Source of the DNA: Verrucomicrobiota bacterium
GTDB lineage: Bacteria > Verrucomicrobiota > Verrucomicrobiia > Limisphaerales > VHCN01
DNA length: 64,000 bases
Direction of reading: 5' to 3'
Assembly: GCA_016871675.1 (NCBI GenBank)
Contig: VHCN01000006.1
Span: 20,596 to 84,595, forward strand
The notes under the pieces are model-generated. The model ran no database searches and was not told where the DNA came from. It was given only the letters and a program-made list of their open reading frames with translations. Positions 55,026 through 63,981 of the stretch are shown here, piece by piece. A program made the position numbers and the translations under genes. Numbering within the stretch: position 1 is the first letter of the stretch; every line of letters begins with the position of its first letter.

Positions 55026-56857
55026 AAGCGCGCCCAGACGGACCGCGTCCCTCTTCCATGCCCAAGCCGGCCCGCATCGCCGCCGCGCTGGCCGTGCTGA
55101 CCGCGCTCGTGTATTCGCCTTCGCTCACGCACGACTTCGTCAACTTCGACGACAACCTTTTCATTCTGGACAACGAGGTGGTCCGGCAGGGGCTGACCGG
55201 CCACGGGATCCTCTGGGCATTTACGTCCGCACCCTACAGTTGTCCGCTCGCGTGGGTGTCGCACATGGTGGACGTGTCGTTGTTTGGGCTCTGGGCCGGC
55301 GGGCATCACCTGGTGAACGTGCTCCTGCACGCCGCGAACGCCGCCCTGCTGCTGATGGTCCTCCACCGGATGACGCAGGCGGTCTGGCCGTCCGCGGCGG
55401 TCGCGGCGCTCTTCGCGTTGCACCCGCTCCATGTCGAGTCCGTCGCGTGGATCGCCGAGCGGCGCGACGTGCTGAGCACGTTCTTCTGGTGGCTGATGAT
55501 TCTCGCCTACGCGCGATACGCGGAGCATCCCGGGTGGCGCCGGCAGGTGCCGGTGTTCGTCTGCCTGCTGCTCGGATTGTTGAGCAAGGCGATGCTCGTG
55601 ACCGCGCCGTTTTTGTTGCTGGTGCTGGATTTCTGGCCGTTGCGGCGCATCACCGACGGCCTTCCTGAAGGCGCGCGACGACCCGGGCCGGCGGCCATGC
55701 TCACCCGCATCCTGCAACTGGCGCTTGAAAAGGCGCCGCTCTTTGTCCTCGCAGCTTATTTCGTCCTCGAGAGCCTGTTCACCGCCCAACTGACAGGGTT
55801 GCTCGAATCCACGGCGGGACTGTCGCTCCCTCACCGAGTCGCCAACGCGGTGACCGGCTACGCCCGCTACCTCGGCATGACCGTGTGGCCGGTGGATTTG
55901 ATCGCGATGTATCCGCTCGCATCGGCGGTTCCCGCGGGCCAAGTCGCCGGTGCCGCGTTCGTGCTCGGAGCGCTGTCGGTGCTCGCCTGCTGCCAATGGC
56001 GCTCGCGACCGTATTTGCTCACGGGTTGGCTGTGGTTTCTCGGCACGCTCGTGCCGGTCATCGGGTTCGTTCAGGGTGGCCAGCAGTCGGTCGCAGACCG
56101 ATATACCTATGTGCCCATCGTGGGACTCTTCATCGCCGTGGCATGGGTCGCGCACGCCGCGGCGGCACGGACACCGCACGCCGCGCGACCACTCGCCTGC
56201 GCCACCGGCGCGGTCTTGATCGCCTGTGCGTGGGCAACGGTTCTTCAGCAGCGCCATTGGCGCGACCGATTCGCGCTTTGGACGCATGTGCTCGAAGTCG
56301 CACCCGACAATCCCTTCGGGAATTACGGCATGGGCCGCGCGCTCCTCGATGTCGGCCAGGTCGAGGCGGCCATCCCGCACCTCGAGAGGGCGAAGTCCTT
56401 GAACTTGCCGGGCTGGGAGCTCAACAACCGCCTCGGCGCGGCATGCGCGCAACTGGGCAGGCTGGACGACGCAATCGCTCACTTCGAGGAGTCCGCGCGC
56501 CGGCGCGAAACGTCCGATGCGCTGTTGAACCTCGGCCGGGCGCTCGCGCTGCGGGGTCGGCACGACGAGGCGCGCGCCCGGTGGCGCGAGGCGTTCACGA
56601 ATCCCGCAGTAACCTCGCGCGTGGAGAGTTTCACGGCCGCCATCCAGGATGAGGCGCGCCGCCGAGCGGATGATGCCGGGTGGCAATGCGACCTGGGCGA
56701 GCTGTTGATGCTTCAAGGGCGCCACGGGGAAGCGTCGGCTGCATTCCGCGACGCTCTGAAACTGGAGCCGAACCACGCAACCGCGACCGCAGGCTTGCAG
56801 CAGGCGCTTTCCCGGTTGGAACCGACGCGTCCACCGGCCCCGACCCCGAAGCCCTGA
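55022..56857 (+). CDS. TMTC-like membrane/TPR protein, paralogue 3
   Basis: The 611-aa product is the shortest of the five. It has D43-D44 (HDFVNFDDNLFILDNEVVRQ), SAPYSCPLAWVSHMVDVSLF, HPLHVESVAWIAERRDVLST and VADRYTYVPIVGLFIAVAWV. About four TPRs follow (NPFGNYGMGRALLDVGQVEA, DALLNLGRALALRGRHDEAR). It belongs to subgroup B. The GTG at 55022 overlaps the preceding stop; an ATG at 55058 would also fit. It is part of a tight run with paralogues 2 and 4. Confidence 0.84.
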   Translation: MKARPDGPRPSSMPKPARIAAALAVLTALVYSPSLTHDFVNFDDNLFILDNEVVRQGLTGHGILWAFTSAPYSCPLAWVSHMVDVSLFGLWAGGHHLVNVLLHAANAALLLMVLHRMTQAVWPSAAVAALFALHPLHVESVAWIAERRDVLSTFFWWLMILAYARYAEHPGWRRQVPVFVCLLLGLLSKAMLVTAPFLLLVLDFWPLRRITDGLPEGARRPGPAAMLTRILQLALEKAPLFVLAAYFVLESLFTAQLTGLLESTAGLSLPHRVANAVTGYARYLGMTVWPVDLIAMYPLASAVPAGQVAGAAFVLGALSVLACCQWRSRPYLLTGWLWFLGTLVPVIGFVQGGQQSVADRYTYVPIVGLFIAVAWVAHAAAARTPHAARPLACATGAVLIACAWATVLQQRHWRDRFALWTHVLEVAPDNPFGNYGMGRALLDVGQVEAAIPHLERAKSLNLPGWELNNRLGAACAQLGRLDDAIAHFEESARRRETSDALLNLGRALALRGRHDEARARWREAFTNPAVTSRVESFTAAIQDEARRRADDAGWQCDLGELLMLQGRHGEASAAFRDALKLEPNHATATAGLQQALSRLEPTRPPAPTPKP

Positions 56858-56876
56858 GCTTCAACCCACACATTCC

Positions 56877-59183
56877 ATGCGCCGCGCAAACGCCGCACCC
56901 GAGTCCGACCACCCAGGAGCGCCACCGCGCAATCTCCGCCGCGTGGCCGTGGCGCTTGCGCTGGCGACGCTCGCGCTCTTCTCGCCCTCGCTGACCCACG
57001 ACTTCCTCAACTTCGACGACAACCTGTTCGTCACTGAGAACGAGATCGTCCGTTCGGGGCTGTCGTGGCCCGGGATCGTCTGGGCGTTCACGGTTGCACC
57101 CTACAGTTGTCCGCTCGCGTGGGTGTCGCACATGATGGATGTCACGCTGTTCGGGCTTCAGCCGGCGGGGCATCACTTCACAAACATCCTGCTGCACGCG
57201 GCGAACGTCGCGGCGCTGTTTCTCCTGCTCCAGCGGATGACCGGCGCGACGGGGCGGTCGGCCGTGGTTGCCGCGATGTTCGGCTGGCATCCGTTGCACG
57301 TGGAATCGGTGGCGTGGATTGCCGAGCGCCGCGATGTGCTGAGCACGTTGTTCCTCTGGCTGACGCTCCACGCCTACCTGCGGCATGGCGAGAAGCCCGG
57401 CTGGACGCGCGGCGTGCCCGTGTTCGTCTTTCTCCTGCTCGGCTTGCTGGCGAAGGCGATGCTCGTCACCGCGCCGTGCCTCCTCCTGTTGCTGGATTTC
57501 TGGCCGTTGCGCCGCTTCGACGACGCGCTCGCCCATCCGCGCGGAGCGAAGCGCCTCGAGGCGGTCGCCACCCGGCTCCTTCAACTGGCTCTCGCGAAGG
57601 CGCACCTGTTCCTGCTCGCGGCCTACTTCACGCTCGAGGGCCTTTACACCGCGCAATACACCGGACTTCTGGCAGGCACCGAGGGTCTGCCCCTCGGGTT
57701 TCGGGTCGAAACGGCGCTCTCCGGCTACGCGACTTACCTCCTGAAGACGGTGTGGCCGGCTGACCTGACTGTGCTCTACCTGCTCCCCGCGGGGTGGGAG
57801 GCGTGGCGGGTTTTCGGCTCTGTCGCCGTGCTGACTGCGGTCACCTGGATCGTGTTTCGCGAGTGGCGCCGGCATCCCTTCGGGTTCGTGGGCTGGTTCT
57901 GGTTTCTCGGCACGCTGGTGCCCGTGATCGGCCTTGTGCAAGGCGGCTCGCAAGCCCTCGCGGACCGTTACACCTATGTGCCGCTCGTTGGCGCCTTCAT
58001 CGCCGTGACGTGGAGCGCGGACGCGTGGCTCAAGTCCCGCGCCGGCTCCGGCCGGATTCCGACTGTGGTTGCCGCGGTCGTGCTCGCCATCTGCGCGGTG
58101 TTGACGACCGTGCAGCTTCGGCACTGGAAGAACAGCGCGGCGTTGTTCGAGCACGCGATCAAGGTCAACCCCTCGAATCACATCGCGCACAATCATCTCG
58201 GAGTGGCACTCAAGGTTCGGGGACAGCCGGAACTCGCGGTGCCGCACTTTCAAGCAGCGCTCAGGCTCGTGCCGGAATACGCCGACGCCCGGTTCAACCT
58301 CGCCGGCGTGCTCCAATCGGCCGGACGCCATGCCGAGGCGAGGCCGCACTTCGCCACAGCCATCGCGCAGCAGTCGAACACCAACCAGGTCGCATCAGCG
58401 ATCGCCATGTTCGAATCCGCCGCCCGCGCCTCGCCGCGAGAAATCGAGCCGCAACTCTACCTGGCGAACGCCCTTCGCGCCGCAGGCCGCACCGCCGACG
58501 CGGCGGCCGCATTGCGCGACGCTGCGCGACATCAACCATCCCCGTCGGCGGTCCTGCTCACCGAACTCGGCGGCCTGCTCGCCGGCATGGAACGCCACGC
58601 AGAGGCGCTGCCACTGCTCGAAGCGGCCGTGCAAACCACCGCGACCCACTCTGATGCTCACGCCTGGCTCGCGGTCTCGCTTGCCGCCGCGGGCCGGACC
58701 AACGACGCCCTGCGTGCTGCACGCGAAGCCGTTCGACTCTCCACCAACAGCCCGCTTGCCAACACGGTCCTCGCCGAGCAGCTCGCCGCAGCCGGACAGC
58801 CCGCAGATGCAGCCGCAGCCGTCCGCGAGGCGCTGCGCGCAGAACCGGGCGACCCCGAGTTGCTCGCGCGAATTGCGCTCCTGCTCGCCACCGCGGAGTC
58901 GCCGCTGTTGCGGGATGGCAACCGCGCAACGGCGCTCGCCGAAGCCGCCTGCCGGCAAACCGCTTGGAAGCGCCCCGCCTGCCTCTTCGCGATGGCCACC
59001 GCGCTCGCGGCGTCGAGCCGTCCGGCGGACGCCCTGCAACTCGGCACGCGAGCGGTCGAGATCGCGGGTGCTTCCGGCCAGCCCGCGCTGGCCGAAAATT
59101 ACCGCCCGCGGATTGAAGCGTGGCGCAATGCCGCGCTCGGCCCGTCCATGGATCCTGTCCCGGGATTCCCTCCACGCCGCTGA
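56877..59183 (+). CDS. TMTC-like membrane/TPR protein, paralogue 4
   Basis: The 768-aa product has D47-D48 (HDFLNFDDNLFVTENEIVRS), VAPYSCPLAWVSHMMDVTLF, HPLHVESVAWIAERRDVLST and LADRYTYVPLVGAFIAVTWS. It has the longest C-terminal TPR array of the set, about nine motifs (NHIAHNHLGVALKVRGQPEL, PQLYLANALRAAGRTADAAA). It belongs to subgroup B and is closest in motifs to paralogue 3. It starts 19 bp after paralogue 3. Confidence 0.84.
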   Translation: MRRANAAPESDHPGAPPRNLRRVAVALALATLALFSPSLTHDFLNFDDNLFVTENEIVRSGLSWPGIVWAFTVAPYSCPLAWVSHMMDVTLFGLQPAGHHFTNILLHAANVAALFLLLQRMTGATGRSAVVAAMFGWHPLHVESVAWIAERRDVLSTLFLWLTLHAYLRHGEKPGWTRGVPVFVFLLLGLLAKAMLVTAPCLLLLLDFWPLRRFDDALAHPRGAKRLEAVATRLLQLALAKAHLFLLAAYFTLEGLYTAQYTGLLAGTEGLPLGFRVETALSGYATYLLKTVWPADLTVLYLLPAGWEAWRVFGSVAVLTAVTWIVFREWRRHPFGFVGWFWFLGTLVPVIGLVQGGSQALADRYTYVPLVGAFIAVTWSADAWLKSRAGSGRIPTVVAAVVLAICAVLTTVQLRHWKNSAALFEHAIKVNPSNHIAHNHLGVALKVRGQPELAVPHFQAALRLVPEYADARFNLAGVLQSAGRHAEARPHFATAIAQQSNTNQVASAIAMFESAARASPREIEPQLYLANALRAAGRTADAAAALRDAARHQPSPSAVLLTELGGLLAGMERHAEALPLLEAAVQTTATHSDAHAWLAVSLAAAGRTNDALRAAREAVRLSTNSPLANTVLAEQLAAAGQPADAAAAVREALRAEPGDPELLARIALLLATAESPLLRDGNRATALAEAACRQTAWKRPACLFAMATALAASSRPADALQLGTRAVEIAGASGQPALAENYRPRIEAWRNAALGPSMDPVPGFPPRR

Positions 59184-59250
59184 AGCTGTCCGCCGCTCGT
59201 CGTTTGGATTGCCAACTGTTTGTCGCGTTTGCGATGTTGCCGCCGACTCG

Positions 59251-61497
59251 ATGAACCTCGCCCCTTCGCAAGCATCCCCGCGCCGGGGCATCGTCCTCGT
59301 CCTCGCACTCGGAACCCTCGCACTTTTCGCGCGCACGGTCGGGTTTGACTTTGTCCTTCTGGATGACCCGGCGTGTGTTTACGCCGAGCCGATGATCAAG
59401 CGAGGGCTCTCTTGGGAAGGCCTGGCGTGGTCCTTCAAGGCCGTTGTCCTTAGCCATTGGAAGCCGCTCGTGAACCTGTCTCACATGCTGGACTGCGAGC
59501 TGTTCGGGCTCAACGCCGGGGCGCATCACGCTGTGAACGTGGGGTGGCACGCCGCGACCGCCGTAATGGTGTTTCTGGCGCTGGAGCGCCTCACGGGCTC
59601 GACAGTGCGGAGCGCGATCGTGGCGGCGCTGTGGGCGTGGCACCCGCTGCGGGTCGAGTCGGTGGCCTGGGTGACGGAGCGCAAGGATGTGCTGAGCGGA
59701 TTTTTTGCGATGGCGACGGTCTGGGCGTATGCGGGCTACGCGCGTGCGCCGTCCGGGAAGCGTTACGCGTTGGTGTGCGCGCTGTTTGCACTGGGGTTGT
59801 TGTCCAAGTCGGCGTTGGTGACGCTGCCCTTTGCGCTGTTGCTGCTGGACTGGTGGCCGTTGGGGAGATGGAGGCTGCCGTGGGCGGGCTCGGGAGGCGA
59901 GACAGGCGGGGCGACTCCGGCGGTTCCGTTGAGGCGATTGATTCTGGAGAAAGTGCCGCTGGTGGGGATGGCGGCTGCCACCGCCGGGGCGGCGCTTTGG
60001 GCGGCGGCGTCCAGCGAGGGGATCGTCGGCTCGCACCTCTTGCCGCTATGGGTGCGGACCGCCAACGCCGCGGTTTCGATCGTCAAGTATGCGGGGATGA
60101 CCTTCTGGCCGGTGGACCTGGCCTGCTACTATCCCTACCGGATTGACGGGCTGGAATGGAAAGCCGTGGGAGCGGGCCTGCTGTTGCTGGCGCTGACGGG
60201 TTGCGCGCTCTGGCAATCGGTCCGCCGCCCTTTTGTCGCCGTCGGATGGTTCTGGTTTCTGGGCATGCTGGTGCCGATGCTGGGATTGGTCCAGGCGGGC
60301 GGGCAGGCGATGGCCGACCGTTACACGTATCTTCCCCACATCGGCCTGTTCACGGCGATCGTGTGGCTGGCGGCACAGGCCACGGAACGCCTCAACCCAC
60401 GCTGGCGCCCGGCCTTGGCCGTTTTGGCAGCCGTTGCGCTCGGAGCAACCTCCTTCACCCACATCGCCTACTGGCGGGACAGCCGCACCCTCTTCGAACG
60501 CGCCCTGGCAGTTACCCGCGACAACTGGTTCGTCCACACTATCTGGGGCGAACTGTGCATCACAGAAGGCCGGCCGGCCGAAGCTCTTCCTCACCTACAG
60601 AAAGCTCTGAAGCTCCAGCCCACCGAGCCCACGGTCAAATCCCTGATCGCACGCGCATTGTTCCAGCTCGGGCGGACCGATGAGTCGCGCTCGATGATGC
60701 ATGCGGCCATCGCCCACCTGGCGCGTGACGGCTACACCGAGCGCGAGTGGCTGCGAAATCTCGAACTGCAAACGCGTGCCTATCCAGATTCCGCCGACCT
60801 TCACTTCCTTCAAGGCACCGCACTTTCGGCCGCGGAACGCTACAACGATGCCGGGGCGAGTTTTCGCCGGGTGCTTGAACTGGCGCCCACCAACGCCGAT
60901 GCGCACGTGGACTTGGGAGTCATTCTCGCCAAGCAGCAGGCCCACGACGAAGCCATCCAGCATTACCAAGCCGCCTTGCGGCTCAACTCCAAACATCCCG
61001 TCGCTTTGGCCAACCTCGGCGGCCTCCTGCTGGACCGCGGCCAAGCCACCCAAGCCGCGGAACACCTTTCCCAAGCGCTCGCGCTCCAGCCCTCCAACCA
61101 CGCCACCCGTTACAATCTGGCTCTCGCCCTCATGCATCAGAGGAAACACGCCGACGCCGCGCGCCTGTTTCGTGAAATCCTCCAGGCCATTCCCAACCAC
61201 GCCAATGCGCTCAACCGGCTCGCGTGGCTGCTGGCCACGTCGCCAGAAGATTCGCTTCGCAACGGGGCCGAGGCGCTCCAACTGGCCTTGCGGCTGCAGG
61301 AGACGACCGGGCGCAAGAACGCGACGGCCTTCGACACGGAAGGGGCCGCGCTGGCCGAGTGCGGCCGGTTCGAAGAGGCGGCGCAAGCGGCTCAAAAAGC
61401 CCAGGCGCTGTTCCGCGCAGCCGGCCAGCAGGAGCGCGCGGATGCGGCTTCCAAGCGTGCGACTGCATTCGAAACGCGAAAACCGTGGCGCGAATAA
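59251..61497 (+). CDS. TMTC-like membrane/TPR protein, paralogue 5
   Basis: The 748-aa product has D38-D39 (FDFVLLDDPACVYAEPMIKR), SHWKPLVNLSHMLDCELFGL, HPLRVESVAWVTERKDVLSG and AMADRYTYLPHIGLFTAIVW. About eight TPRs follow (NADAHVDLGVILAKQQAHDE, HATRYNLALALMHQRKHADA). It is subgroup A with paralogue 1, so the two A copies flank the three B copies. Between about 59.6 and 60.3 kb, codons end in G more often than in neighbouring genes, for example many TTG leucines. The ATG at 59251 was chosen over an open frame antisense to paralogue 4. Confidence 0.85.
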   Translation: MNLAPSQASPRRGIVLVLALGTLALFARTVGFDFVLLDDPACVYAEPMIKRGLSWEGLAWSFKAVVLSHWKPLVNLSHMLDCELFGLNAGAHHAVNVGWHAATAVMVFLALERLTGSTVRSAIVAALWAWHPLRVESVAWVTERKDVLSGFFAMATVWAYAGYARAPSGKRYALVCALFALGLLSKSALVTLPFALLLLDWWPLGRWRLPWAGSGGETGGATPAVPLRRLILEKVPLVGMAAATAGAALWAAASSEGIVGSHLLPLWVRTANAAVSIVKYAGMTFWPVDLACYYPYRIDGLEWKAVGAGLLLLALTGCALWQSVRRPFVAVGWFWFLGMLVPMLGLVQAGGQAMADRYTYLPHIGLFTAIVWLAAQATERLNPRWRPALAVLAAVALGATSFTHIAYWRDSRTLFERALAVTRDNWFVHTIWGELCITEGRPAEALPHLQKALKLQPTEPTVKSLIARALFQLGRTDESRSMMHAAIAHLARDGYTEREWLRNLELQTRAYPDSADLHFLQGTALSAAERYNDAGASFRRVLELAPTNADAHVDLGVILAKQQAHDEAIQHYQAALRLNSKHPVALANLGGLLLDRGQATQAAEHLSQALALQPSNHATRYNLALALMHQRKHADAARLFREILQAIPNHANALNRLAWLLATSPEDSLRNGAEALQLALRLQETTGRKNATAFDTEGAALAECGRFEEAAQAAQKAQALFRAAGQQERADAASKRATAFETRKPWRE

Positions 61498-61559
61498 GCA
61501 CCGCCCTCGCGAGCTCGGACACAACGAGCTTGAGTCCGCGGTATTCCTCCGCGATAACA

Positions 61560-62786
61560 ATGCGCGTGCCGCGTGTCCATCTGCCGCAGGTGCTCTCCCT
61601 CGCCGCGCTGCTTTGCGGCGTGAGTTGCGGCAGCCCCGGCGGCGGGGCCTCGCGCCAGCCTCTCACCTACGTCCCGCCGCGAACTCCGGCGGTCGGCTTG
61701 AAGTCACCGGTCCAAGCCCAGCCGCAGCCGGTTCGCCCGCCGTCACCGCCGATCGCCACTCCCCCTTCCGCATTGCCACGCACGAATCCGCCAGCGGTGG
61801 CCGTCCCTGCGCCTCCGAAGACTCTCACACCCTCGACGACCGTGCCCGTTCCCCAGCCTCCCGTCTTCACACCGGTGCCGCCGGACCCCAAGGCGAGGCC
61901 GGCCACCCAACCTCCGAACGGCTCGTGGCTGTCCTTCGAATCGTGGGCCGTGGCGAACGGGCTCGGCCGGCCGCAGCGGCACGCCACCTCAACGAACGTG
62001 TTCCACCTCCGCACCGGCGCGGGAACGGTCGTTCTCACCGCCGGAAGCCAGCTCGCCACGCTCGGCGGCATGAAGTTTTACCTCGGTTTCGCGCCGCAAC
62101 TGGCCCGGGGCCAGTTGCAGATCCACACCCTCGACGCCCAGAAAAACCTCATGCCGCTGCTCTCCACGCATGCCCTGCCGCCCCGCGGGAATCGCGTGGT
62201 CGTGATCGACCCCGGCCACGGCGGCGACAACACCGGCGCCAAGAGCGTCCACAACGGCAGGCTGGAAAAGGAATACGCGCTCGACTGGGCGCGGCGGCTC
62301 AAGCCCCTGCTCGAGCAGCGCGGCTGGAAGGTCCACCTCACCCGCAACTCGGACACGCCGCTCGGCCTCTCGGAGCGGGTCGCCCTCGCCTCGAACCTGA
62401 ACCCGTCGCTGTTCATCAGCCTGCACTTCAACGCGTCGGGCTCCAGCCAGTCCGGCCTCGAGACGTATTGCCTCACGCCCGCCGGGATGCCCTCCAACCT
62501 CACGCGCGATTTCAAGGACGACCCGCTCGACGTGCAGCCCGGCAACGCGTGGGACCGGCAGAACCTGCAATACGCGGCCCGCCTCCACCGGTCCCTCATT
62601 CAAAACGCGGGCCTCACGGACCGCGGCGTGCGCCACGCGCGATTCATGACCGTGCTCCGCGGCCAGCGCAGCCCCGCTGTGCTCATCGAGGGCGGCTACC
62701 TCACAAACCCCGCCGAGGCGCGGCTCATCGCCGACCCGGCGCACCGCCAGAAACTCGCGCTCGCCGTGGCCCGCGCGCTCGAATGA
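61560..62786 (+). CDS. N-acetylmuramoyl-L-alanine amidase (Amidase_3), probable lipoprotein
   Basis: The product cleaves the amide between MurNAc and the stem peptide in the periplasm. The 408-aa product has a signal peptide ending in a possible lipobox (LAALLCGVSC). A Pro-rich linker runs to about residue 120, then comes SWLSFESWAVANGLGRPQRH. The catalytic domain has the zinc ligand H220 in VVIDPGHGGDNTGAKS, then GRLEKEYALDWARRLKPLLE, SLFISLHFNASGSSQSGLET, and the catalytic Glu in VLIEGGYLTNPAEARLIAD. The ATG at 61560 was chosen. It follows the TMTC-like array. Confidence 0.9.
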   Translation: MRVPRVHLPQVLSLAALLCGVSCGSPGGGASRQPLTYVPPRTPAVGLKSPVQAQPQPVRPPSPPIATPPSALPRTNPPAVAVPAPPKTLTPSTTVPVPQPPVFTPVPPDPKARPATQPPNGSWLSFESWAVANGLGRPQRHATSTNVFHLRTGAGTVVLTAGSQLATLGGMKFYLGFAPQLARGQLQIHTLDAQKNLMPLLSTHALPPRGNRVVVIDPGHGGDNTGAKSVHNGRLEKEYALDWARRLKPLLEQRGWKVHLTRNSDTPLGLSERVALASNLNPSLFISLHFNASGSSQSGLETYCLTPAGMPSNLTRDFKDDPLDVQPGNAWDRQNLQYAARLHRSLIQNAGLTDRGVRHARFMTVLRGQRSPAVLIEGGYLTNPAEARLIADPAHRQKLALAVARALE

Positions 62787-62806
62787 CACGCCGTCCCGCG
62801 GCGATG

Positions 62807-62916
62807 AACCACAAAGGCACAAAGTTCACGAAGGCGGGAACACGTTGCAAAGGGCAGCCGCGTGTTCCTGTTTGGGATCGCGGGGTTTTCTTCGTGTCCT
62901 TCGTGCCTTCGTGGTT
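62807..62916. repeat. Long imperfect inverted repeat (intergenic hairpin element)
   Basis: A left arm at 62807-62833 (starts AACCACAAAGGCACAAAG) is complementary, with a few mismatches, to a right arm at 62890-62916 (ends CCTTCGTGGTT). A nested perfect 8-bp pair, GGAACACG (62837-62844) and CGTGTTCC (62861-62868), lies inside. This resembles dispersed ACCACNAAG-type intergenic repeats common in Verrucomicrobia. It fills nearly the whole gap between the amidase and epimerase genes. Confidence 0.78.
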
Positions 62917-62934
62917 GACTCCCCGGGTCCACGC

Positions 62935-63900
62935 ATGAGCACACCTCCCACGAACGCGGCGCACATCCTCGTCACGGGCGGCGCGGGCTTCATCGGCTCG
63001 CACCTGGTCGAGCGCCTGCTCGCCGACGGCGAACGCGTCGCGGTCATCGACGATGGCTCGACGGGCGCGTGGGCCAATCTTGCAGCCGTTCGCGGCCATC
63101 CCGCGCTGGAGTGCATCGAGGCGCGCGTCTCGGCTTGCGCGGAGCTCGACCGGCTTGTGGCGCAATCGCGCTTCGTCTTCCACCTCGCCGCCGCCGTCGG
63201 TGTCGAACTGGTCATCCACTCGCCCATCCGCACCATCGAGACCAACCTCCGCGAAACCGAGGCCGTGCTTGAGGCCGCGAGCCGCCACCGGGTGCCGCTC
63301 CTCCTCACGTCCACCTCCGAGGTCTATGGAAAAAGCCAGCGCGCCGAATTCTCGGAGGACGATGACCTGCTGATCGGCCCGCCGCACCTCGGACGATGGA
63401 GCTACGCGTGCTCCAAGCTGATGGATGAATTCCTCGCGCTCGCCCACCACCGGGAGCGCGGGCTGCCGGTCATCATCGCCCGCCTGTTCAACACCGTCGG
63501 CCCGCGCCAGACGGGGCGATACGGGATGGTCCTGCCTCGCTTCATCGAGGCCGCCCGCGCGGGACGGCCGCTTCGCGTGCACGGGGATGGCTCGCAAACC
63601 CGTTGCTTCTGCCATGTGCTCGACACCGTCGAGGCGCTCACCCGGCTGATGCGCTGCCCGGACGCCCTCGGCCAGGTCGTCAACGTGGGCTCCACCGAGG
63701 AGACCACCATCCGCGCGCTCGCGGAGATGATCGTGGATGCGACCGGCTCCGAATCCACGATCGAGGTCGTTCCCTACGATTCGGCCTACGAGCCCGGCTT
63801 CGAGGACATGCTGAGGCGGCGCCCGTCCGTCGCAAAGCTGGAGCGCCTCACGGGATTCAAACCCGCCCGCCGCCTCGCCGAGATCATCCGCGCTGCCTGA
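62935..63900 (+). CDS. NAD-dependent nucleotide-sugar epimerase/dehydratase
   Basis: The 321-aa extended SDR has the NAD motif HILVTGGAGFIGSHLVERLL (GxxGxxG at residues 15-21), FVFHLAAAVGVELVIHSPIR and the catalytic Thr/Ser region LLLTSTSEVYGKS. The YxxxK motif is in WSYACSKLMDEFLALAHHR. The substrate-binding part is IIARLFNTVGPRQTGRYGMV. It resembles UDP-glucose 4-epimerase and UDP-glucuronate decarboxylase-type enzymes; the exact sugar is unknown. The ATG at 62935 follows the long inverted repeat. It probably supplies envelope sugars. Confidence 0.92.
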   Translation: MSTPPTNAAHILVTGGAGFIGSHLVERLLADGERVAVIDDGSTGAWANLAAVRGHPALECIEARVSACAELDRLVAQSRFVFHLAAAVGVELVIHSPIRTIETNLRETEAVLEAASRHRVPLLLTSTSEVYGKSQRAEFSEDDDLLIGPPHLGRWSYACSKLMDEFLALAHHRERGLPVIIARLFNTVGPRQTGRYGMVLPRFIEAARAGRPLRVHGDGSQTRCFCHVLDTVEALTRLMRCPDALGQVVNVGSTEETTIRALAEMIVDATGSESTIEVVPYDSAYEPGFEDMLRRRPSVAKLERLTGFKPARRLAEIIRAA

Positions 63901-63928
63901 ACCGCCGGCTTCCCAACCGGGCGCGGGC

Positions 63929-63955
63929 AAAAAAAAGGGCGCCCTTTCGGGCGCC
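63929..63955 (-). terminator. Intrinsic terminator for a minus-strand gene entering from the right
   Basis: On the minus strand a 7-bp GC stem (GGCGCCC/GGGCGCC) with a GAAA tetraloop is followed by one C and eight T residues. It lies 27 bp after a minus-strand TAA at 63984-63982. Confidence 0.8.
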
Positions 63956-63981
63956 GTGAAACTGAACTGCGGAAACCAGCC

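Noticed and set aside
54536..58349. Two overlapping minus-strand open frames across the TMTC-like array
   Set aside because: Their translations are His/Arg/Glu-rich antisense products of conserved plus-strand genes.
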